From an uncultured Oscillospiraceae bacterium (lineage in GTDB: Bacteria; Bacillota; Clostridia; Oscillospirales; Oscillospiraceae): 11,280 nt of DNA. The stretch spans positions 1-11,280 of the forward strand of contig CAKTOX010000040.1 in assembly GCA_934590355.1 (NCBI GenBank). The letters are read 5' to 3'. The position numbers and the translations under genes were made by a program. This document shows, piece after piece, positions 7,573 through 11,280 of this stretch; the stretch's first letter is position 1, and every line of letters begins with the position of its first letter. The notes beneath the pieces were generated by a model. It ran no database searches, was not told where the DNA came from, and saw only the letters and a list, made by a program, of their open reading frames with translations.

Positions 7573-8511
7573 TTACATTGTTCCCGTGTCAACGGCATAA
7601 TCCACGCTTGCCGCAAGCGTTTCCGCCGCGTTGTAGCCCATCTTCTTCTGGCGGTTGTTCATCGCGGCAAGCTCGAGAATGACCGCGAGGTTTCGGCCGG
7701 GGCGCACGGGTATCGTGATGCTCGGCACGGTCATGCCGAGAATGTCCTGCGTTTCGTTCGTAAGGCCGAGCCTGTCATACGCCTTATCATCGTTCCACGC
7801 CTCGAGATTTACGACAAGGTCAATGTCTCCCTCGGGCTTCACCGCGCCCACACCGTACAGGTGGCGCACATCGACGACGCCTATGCCGCGCAGCTCCATG
7901 TAATATCTTATAAGCTCGGGCGCCGTTCCTATGAGTCTGTCGCGCCCTATTCGGCGAATGTCAACGGCGTCGTCGGCAACGAGCTTATGCCCGCGCTTTA
8001 TGAGCTCAAGCGCCGTCTCGCTCTTGCCAATGCCGGAGTCGCCCGTTATGAGAACGCCCTCGCCGTGCACCTCGACGAGCACGCCGTGCATCGTCATTCT
8101 CGGCGCAAGGTGGGTGTGCAGCGAGCTTATCACGTCCGCCATGAAATCGGATGTGTCCTCCGGCGTGACGAAGAGGTTGCGGTCGTATTTCTCCGCCATC
8201 TCGATGCACTCGGGGAAGGCGCGCGCACCGTGGCACACGACCACTGCCGACAGGTCGTATTTCATCAGCTCCTCAAAGCACTGCCGACGCTCGTCATCGG
8301 ATTTAAGCTCCAGATAGGTGCTCTCGACGCGGCCGAGTATTTGCAGTCTGTTGGGGTCAAAATAATTATAAAAGCCCGCAAGCTGGAGCGCGGGACGGTT
8401 GACGTCCGCCTCCGTCAAGAGCCTTGTTTCATAGTCCTTCGAGGTGTGCAGCGGCTCAAGACCGTGCTCCTTGACGATCGTGCTGAGCTTTACAGAGTAT
8501 TTTCCCGGCAT
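7573..8511 (-). CDS. hprK: HPr kinase/phosphorylase
   Basis: HprK phosphorylates and dephosphorylates the phosphocarrier HPr (and Crh where present) on serine 46, and so controls carbon catabolite repression and sugar uptake in Firmicutes. This cytoplasmic protein has 312 residues, the normal length. The N-terminal domain occupies about 1-130. The C-terminal kinase domain carries H142 in MHGVLVEVHG, Walker A GDSGIGKS (157-164), the D180/D181 pair in ADDAV, the HprK signature ELRGIGVVDV (206-215) and the conserved PVRPGRN near 268-274. All key residues are present, so it should be bifunctional. It is the first gene of the minus-strand unit, with a weak AAAGGA about 9 nt upstream of the ATG at 8511 and a candidate promoter just upstream. 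No ptsH or crh gene is in the window. Confidence 0.97.
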   Translation of the reverse strand: MPGKYSVKLSTIVKEHGLEPLHTSKDYETRLLTEADVNRPALQLAGFYNYFDPNRLQILGRVESTYLELKSDDERRQCFEELMKYDLSAVVVCHGARAFPECIEMAEKYDRNLFVTPEDTSDFMADVISSLHTHLAPRMTMHGVLVEVHGEGVLITGDSGIGKSETALELIKRGHKLVADDAVDIRRIGRDRLIGTAPELIRYYMELRGIGVVDVRHLYGVGAVKPEGDIDLVVNLEAWNDDKAYDRLGLTNETQDILGMTVPSITIPVRPGRNLAVILELAAMNNRQKKMGYNAAETLAASVDYAVDTGTM

Positions 8512-8530
8512 TTCACAGCATCCTTTACAT

Positions 8531-8560
8531 ATAATACTTCACTATTGATTTTAACCGCAA
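8531..8560 (-). promoter_or_regulatory. candidate promoter of the hprK-murB-rapZ-whiA-dnaE unit
   Basis: On the minus strand TTGCGG (8555-8560) and TATTAT (8531-8536) are spaced 18 bp apart and lie just upstream of hprK in an AT-richer stretch. The -35 match is poor (3 of 6), so position is better supported than strength. It is the only AT-rich stretch upstream of the first gene of the unit. Confidence 0.35.
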
Positions 8561-8603
8561 ACGCGCCATTTTGCAACGCTTTTTACAGCCTCGAAAATTT
8601 TTC

Positions 8604-8632
8604 TTGCAATTGACTGCGCGGTCTGCTATAAT
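8604..8632 (+). promoter_or_regulatory. rpmB promoter, extended -10 type
   Basis: TTGCAA (8604-8609) and TATAAT (8627-8632) are separated by 17 bp, and TG one base before TATAAT makes an extended -10 element. Transcription would start near 8639. A better-looking TTGACT at 8610-8615 is only 11 bp from the -10 and is therefore not a usable -35. Confidence 0.75.
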
Positions 8633-8639
8633 TTATGAG

Positions 8640-8662
8640 CTGTCGTTTTTAAGCCGCGACAG
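8640..8662 (+). other. hairpin at the predicted 5' end of the rpmB transcript
   Basis: CTGTCG (8640-8645) pairs perfectly with CGACAG (8657-8662) across an 11-nt loop, starting at the predicted first base of the transcript and ending 12 nt before the ribosome binding site. It could protect the 5' end or take part in control of L28 synthesis. Only the base pairing is visible; any role is inference. Confidence 0.4.
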
Positions 8663-8674
8663 TCAAACACAAGC

Positions 8675-8681
8675 AAGGAGG
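8675..8681 (+). promoter_or_regulatory. rpmB ribosome binding site
   Basis: AAGGAGG ends 11 nt before the ATG at 8693. The in-frame GTG at 8681 overlaps this site and cannot be the start, so the ATG giving the usual L28 N-terminus MAKCQFC is chosen. Confidence 0.8.
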
Positions 8682-8692
8682 TGCTTCAGTTT

Positions 8693-8881
8693 ATGGCAAA
8701 ATGTCAGTTTTGCGACAAGGGCGTTGCCTTTGGCATTCAGGTATCCCACTCCCACAGACGTTCCAACCGTACTTGGAAGCCCAATGTGAAGCGCGTCAAG
8801 GCGATCGTGGACGGAAGTCCCAAGCACGTTTATGCTTGCACTCGCTGCCTGCGCAGCGGTAAGGTCACCCGCGCTGTGTAA
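8693..8881 (+). CDS. rpmB: Large ribosomal subunit protein bL28
   Basis: This 62-residue, strongly basic protein is ribosomal protein L28 of the 50S subunit. It is the zinc-binding (C+) form, with C4xxC7 near the N-terminus and C49xxC52 near the C-terminus. The family core around SHSHRRSNRTWKPN (18-31) and the ending RSGKVTRAV are typical. It stands alone, with its own extended -10 promoter upstream and an intrinsic terminator 22 nt after the stop, and is read away from the divergent hprK unit. Bacteria that carry a zinc form often also have a zinc-free paralogue used under zinc starvation; none is visible here. Confidence 0.97.
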   Translation: MAKCQFCDKGVAFGIQVSHSHRRSNRTWKPNVKRVKAIVDGSPKHVYACTRCLRSGKVTRAV

Positions 8882-8902
8882 TAACCTGATATTACCCGAA
8901 AC

Positions 8903-8928
8903 AAGCTCGCCTTATGGCGAGCTTTTTT
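8903..8928 (+). terminator. intrinsic terminator after rpmB
   Basis: A perfect 9-bp GC-rich stem (8903-8911 with 8916-8924), a TTAT loop, and a run of six T (8923-8928) follow the rpmB stop. This separates rpmB from the udk unit. Confidence 0.93.
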
Positions 8929-8973
8929 CGTTGTCAGGACAGCTTAATCCCGCCGCGCTTATTGCCGCACATC

Positions 8974-9002
8974 TTGAAAGAGCGTTTAAGATATGATAGA
9001 AT
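8974..9002 (+). promoter_or_regulatory. promoter of the udk-tdk-deacetylase unit
   Basis: TTGAAA (8974-8979) and TAGAAT (8997-9002) each match the sigma-A consensus at 5 of 6 positions and are spaced exactly 17 bp apart. Transcription would start near 9009, inside a run of eight A (9003-9010), giving a leader of about 29 nt with a weak AAGG ribosome binding site before the udk ATG. Confidence 0.75.
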
Positions 9003-9037
9003 AAAAAAAATAAATAAAATTCAAGGCGGGAACGGAT

Positions 9038-9664
9038 ATGAGCGACAGCAGCATAATAGTCATCGGTATTGCCGGCGGCACGGGCAGCGGCAAGACCACC
9101 ATCACGAGAAAGATAATGCAGCATTTCGGCGGCAACGTCAGCGTTATCTATCATGACAATTACTATAAGGCACACCACGCAATGAGCTATGAGGAGCGCA
9201 CAAAGCTCAATTACGACCACCCCGACGCCTTCGACACCGAGCTTCTCATAGAAGACCTCAAAAAGCTGCGCGCGGGCAAAACGATACAGTGCCCTATGTA
9301 TGACTACACCATTCACGACCGCACCGACAAGACCGTGACTGTCAAGCCCTCGCGCGTCATCATCGTCGAGGGGCTTCTGATATTTCAGACGCAGGAGCTG
9401 TGCGACCTGATGGATATAAAGATCTTCGTCGATACGGACGCGGACGTGCGCATACTCAGGCGCATCGTGCGCGACGTGCGCGACCGCGGCCGCAGCCTTG
9501 AGAGCGTCGTAAATCAGTATCTGAGCACCGTAAAGCCCATGCACGAGCAGTTCGTCGAGCCGAGCAAGCGCAAGGCAGACATAATAATTCCCGAGGGCGG
9601 ACACAATCAGGTCGCTCTTGACATGGTGCTCGAGCGCGTGCGCGCGCATCTGGCAAAGGGGTGA
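9038..9664 (+). CDS. udk: Uridine kinase (uridine/cytidine kinase)
   Basis: Uridine kinase phosphorylates uridine and cytidine to UMP and CMP in pyrimidine salvage. The 208-residue protein has the normal length and starts right before the P-loop. Walker A is GGTGSGKT (13-20). YHDNYYK (38-44) holds the likely catalytic aspartate D40. NYDHPDAFD (58-66), PMYDYTIHDR (86-95) and EGLLIF (111-116) fit the nucleoside site and core of the family. The lid has RRIVRDVRDRGRS (141-153). It is the first gene of the plus-strand unit, has its own promoter, and is followed by tdk after 6 nt. Its ribosome binding site (AAGG, about 13 nt before the ATG) is weak. Phosphoribulokinase shares the fold, but these motifs favour uridine kinase. 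Confidence 0.93.
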   Translation: MSDSSIIVIGIAGGTGSGKTTITRKIMQHFGGNVSVIYHDNYYKAHHAMSYEERTKLNYDHPDAFDTELLIEDLKKLRAGKTIQCPMYDYTIHDRTDKTVTVKPSRVIIVEGLLIFQTQELCDLMDIKIFVDTDADVRILRRIVRDVRDRGRSLESVVNQYLSTVKPMHEQFVEPSKRKADIIIPEGGHNQVALDMVLERVRAHLAKG

Positions 9665-9670
9665 GAAAAA

Positions 9671-10258
9671 ATGGCAAAGCTATATTTTAAATACGGCGCA
9701 ATGGGCTCGTCCAAATCCGCTCAGGCGCTCATAACTCAGTTTAACTACGAGGAGCTCGGCATGAGCGTTTGGCTCATAAAGCCCAGCATCGACACCCGCG
9801 ACGGCGCCGACATCGTGCGCAGCCGCATCGGGCTCATGCGCTCGGCGCAGGTCATAACGCCCGAGCAGAACATCGCCGAGGCGTACAGAGCCGCGGGACG
9901 GCACGACGTTATCATCGCGGACGAGGCGCAGTTTTTTACGCCCGAGCAGATCGAGCAGCTTCGCCGGCTCGTTGACGAGGAGGATCTGCCCGTTTTGTGC
10001 TTCGGACTGCGCACTGATTTCCTGACGCACTTCTTCCCCGGCGCACAGAGGCTCATGGAGCTTGCCGACTCCATCACCGAGATAAAAACCGTCTGCGCCT
10101 GCGGCCGCAAGGCAACCGTCAACGCCCGCATAGACGCGCGCGGACACATTATCACGCAGGGCGATCAGGTATTCCTCGGCGGCAACGACAGCTATGTTGC
10201 AATGTGCCACAAATGCTGGATAAACAAGATAAAAGCGCAGGAAGAAAGTGAGAGGTAA
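9671..10258 (+). CDS. tdk: Thymidine kinase, type II
   Basis: Thymidine kinase phosphorylates thymidine (and deoxyuridine) to the monophosphate in the salvage route to dTTP. The 195-residue cytoplasmic protein fits the type II, TK1-like family. Its P-loop is GAMGSSKS (9-16); family members more often have Gly before the Lys, and here it is Ser (S14). The catalytic glutamate is E85 in IIADEAQFF. The zinc-binding lasso has C142, C144, C179 and C182. CGRKATV and the FLGGNDSYVAMC segment before the last cysteines are typical of the substrate-binding part. AAAGGGGTGA overlaps the udk stop codon and lies about 9 nt before the ATG, so translation is probably coupled. With udk it makes a two-gene pyrimidine nucleoside salvage pair. 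Confidence 0.93.
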   Translation: MAKLYFKYGAMGSSKSAQALITQFNYEELGMSVWLIKPSIDTRDGADIVRSRIGLMRSAQVITPEQNIAEAYRAAGRHDVIIADEAQFFTPEQIEQLRRLVDEEDLPVLCFGLRTDFLTHFFPGAQRLMELADSITEIKTVCACGRKATVNARIDARGHIITQGDQVFLGGNDSYVAMCHKCWINKIKAQEESER

Positions 10259-10265
10259 TAAGCAT

Positions 10266-11120
10266 ATGCCCAAGCATTTTTCCCGCTGTTTGGCGCTTGT
10301 TCTGCTGTGCGCGCTGCTCATGCTCGGCGGCTGCTCGCAGGCGGAAAAGGACCCCAACGTTTGCAGCGTTCCGATACTTATGTACCATCATCTCGACTCC
10401 GAGGGCAACGGCGACACGATAATCTCCGTCGAGAACTTCGAGCGGCAAATTCGCGCCATCGCCGAGGCGGGCTACACCGCCGTAAGCGTGCAGGAGCTGA
10501 TAGACTTCGTCCACCGCGGCGGCGAGCTGCCCGATAAGCCCGTGTGCATCACCTTTGACGACGGCTACGAGAGCAACTTCTCCCTCGCCGCGCCGATCCT
10601 TGAAAAATACGGCATGAAGGCGACCGTTTTCTGCATAGGCTGGTCCTTCGGCAAGGACACCTATAAGGACACAGGCTGCCCAATTTTCCCGCATTTCACA
10701 ATTCAGCAGGCGCGCGAAATGTGCGACAAGGGGCTGTTCACGATCCAGTCGCACTCATGGGATATGCACCAGAGCGAAAAATACGAGACCGGTGCGGCGC
10801 GCAGCTGCATAAGCCCCCTTGAGGGCGAGTCGGACGAAGCCTTTGCCGAGGCACTGAGGGCAGACTGCGAAAAGCAGAAGGAGTATTTCATCGAAAACGG
10901 CTTCTCCGCACCGGAGGCGCTGGCCTATCCCAGAGGCACTTATTCCGAGCTTTCCGAGACTGTTCTCCACGAGCAGTGCGGAATTCTTGCGACCTTCACG
11001 ATCGAGCCGGGCGGCAAAAACGTCCTCGAGCGCGGCAAGCCGGAAAGCCTGTATCTTCTGTATCGCTACAACATCACCGACGATATTTCAAACGAAGCTC
11101 TGTTGGGTTATTTAAAGTGA
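10266..11120 (+). CDS. Polysaccharide deacetylase family lipoprotein
   Basis: This 284-residue secreted lipoprotein belongs to the NodB-homology polysaccharide deacetylases, which remove acetyl groups from amino sugars in peptidoglycan or surface glycans. Residues 1-23 form a lipoprotein signal: basic start (K3, H4, R7), a Leu-rich core, and lipobox LGGC with C23 as the lipidated residue. The domain has PILMYHH (36-42), the catalytic and metal motif TFDDG (96-100), QSHSWDMH (161-168) with H163 and H168, and AYPRGTY (220-226). The spacing of the two histidines is one residue longer than the classic HSxxH form. The ATG at 10266 has GAGG 10 nt upstream, overlapping the tdk stop. A GTG at 10248 would add six residues and overlap tdk, and is less likely. 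The substrate cannot be read from sequence. It is the last gene before the terminator. Confidence 0.88.
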   Translation: MPKHFSRCLALVLLCALLMLGGCSQAEKDPNVCSVPILMYHHLDSEGNGDTIISVENFERQIRAIAEAGYTAVSVQELIDFVHRGGELPDKPVCITFDDGYESNFSLAAPILEKYGMKATVFCIGWSFGKDTYKDTGCPIFPHFTIQQAREMCDKGLFTIQSHSWDMHQSEKYETGAARSCISPLEGESDEAFAEALRADCEKQKEYFIENGFSAPEALAYPRGTYSELSETVLHEQCGILATFTIEPGGKNVLERGKPESLYLLYRYNITDDISNEALLGYLK

Positions 11121-11207
11121 CTTGCCGGGCTGAGTGCAGCAGGGGGCGTTTGCAGTGTCAGACGGTATACTCGAAAGCATATTCGGCGGCATTTGGCGAA
11201 TAACAGT
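11121..11207 (+). other. 3' untranslated stretch between the deacetylase gene and its terminator
   Basis: These 87 bases follow the deacetylase stop and precede the terminator stem. A purine-rich AGGGGG (11141-11146) lies 8 nt before a GTG at 11155 that opens a 38-codon frame, but that frame runs through the terminator. I see no convincing gene here. Confidence 0.5.
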
Positions 11208-11248
11208 CAAGAGGCTCATGCAATTTTTGCATGAGCCTCTTGTTTTTT
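11208..11248 (+). terminator. strong intrinsic terminator of the udk-tdk-deacetylase unit
   Basis: A perfect 16-bp stem (11208-11223 with 11227-11242) with a TTT loop is followed by six T (11243-11248). It is the strongest terminator in the window and marks the end of the plus-strand unit. Confidence 0.95.
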
Positions 11249-11280
11249 CGAAAAATTCTTTCGACAAATAGTTGCAGGTG

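Noticed and set aside
5587..7600. Long plus-strand frames antisense to whiA, rapZ and murB
   Set aside because: The minus-strand genes carry full family motifs here; the antisense frames look like codon-bias shadows.
8610..8615. TTGACT as the -35 of rpmB
   Set aside because: It is only 11 bp from the TATAAT at 8627-8632, too close for a sigma-A promoter. TTGCAA at 8604-8609 has the correct 17-bp spacing.
8992..8997. TATGAT as the -10 of udk
   Set aside because: It is only 12 bp from TTGAAA. TAGAAT at 8997-9002 gives 17-bp spacing.
9680..10754. Minus-strand frames opposite tdk and the deacetylase gene
   Set aside because: The plus-strand frames have P-loop, zinc and NodB motifs and ribosome binding sites; the opposite frames have none.
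11248..11264. Short inverted repeat TCGAAA / TTTCGA after the last terminator
   Set aside because: Six AT-rich base pairs with no context are expected by chance.

Overview
The window is a GC-rich stretch of an ordinary bacterial chromosome with strong G/C preference at third codon positions. It most likely comes from an anaerobic, low-oxygen-tolerant Clostridia-type Firmicute; an Oscillospirales-like gut bacterium is my best guess, but the rank is inference. The support is the block hprK-murB-rapZ-whiA-dnaE (HPr kinase, RapZ/YvcJ and WhiA together are typical of Firmicutes), a PHP-containing DnaE, a zinc-type L28, and a rubrerythrin/desulfoferrodoxin pair typical of strict anaerobes. I see no mobile element, CRISPR array, tRNA or rRNA, and no convincing new system. 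No gene-free stretch exceeds 300 bases.

Layout. Bases 1-111 hold the 3' end of an unidentified plus-strand gene. A perfect 13-bp inverted repeat (129-163) lies between it and the convergent minus-strand pair rubrerythrin (564-1106) and desulfoferrodoxin (174-548). These two have their own promoter candidate near 1139. Upstream on the same strand is a tight five-gene run read right to left: hprK (8511-7573), murB, rapZ, whiA and dnaE (ending at 1235). Spacings are 1 to about 34 nt and several ribosome binding sites lie inside the preceding gene.

A 181-bp divergent region (8512-8692) separates hprK from plus-strand rpmB, which has a good extended -10 promoter and its own terminator. A second plus-strand unit follows: udk (uridine kinase), tdk (thymidine kinase) and a lipoprotein polysaccharide deacetylase. 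It is driven by a good promoter at 8974-9002 and closed by a strong 16-bp-stem terminator at 11208-11248.

How the genes fit together. The minus-strand unit couples carbon-source signalling (HprK), cell-wall precursor synthesis (MurB), a regulatory nucleotide-binding protein (RapZ/YvcJ), a cell-division and DNA-binding protein (WhiA) and a replicative polymerase (DnaE). It is a growth and cell-cycle housekeeping cluster. The rbr-dfx pair detoxifies peroxide and superoxide. The udk-tdk pair salvages pyrimidine nucleosides. The items worth a second look are the absence of yvcK between rapZ and whiA, a MurB C-terminal extension, an intact set of PHP metal ligands in DnaE, a PerR-like half site on the rbr promoter, a Ser-for-Gly change in the thymidine kinase P-loop, and a udk transcription start predicted inside an A tract.
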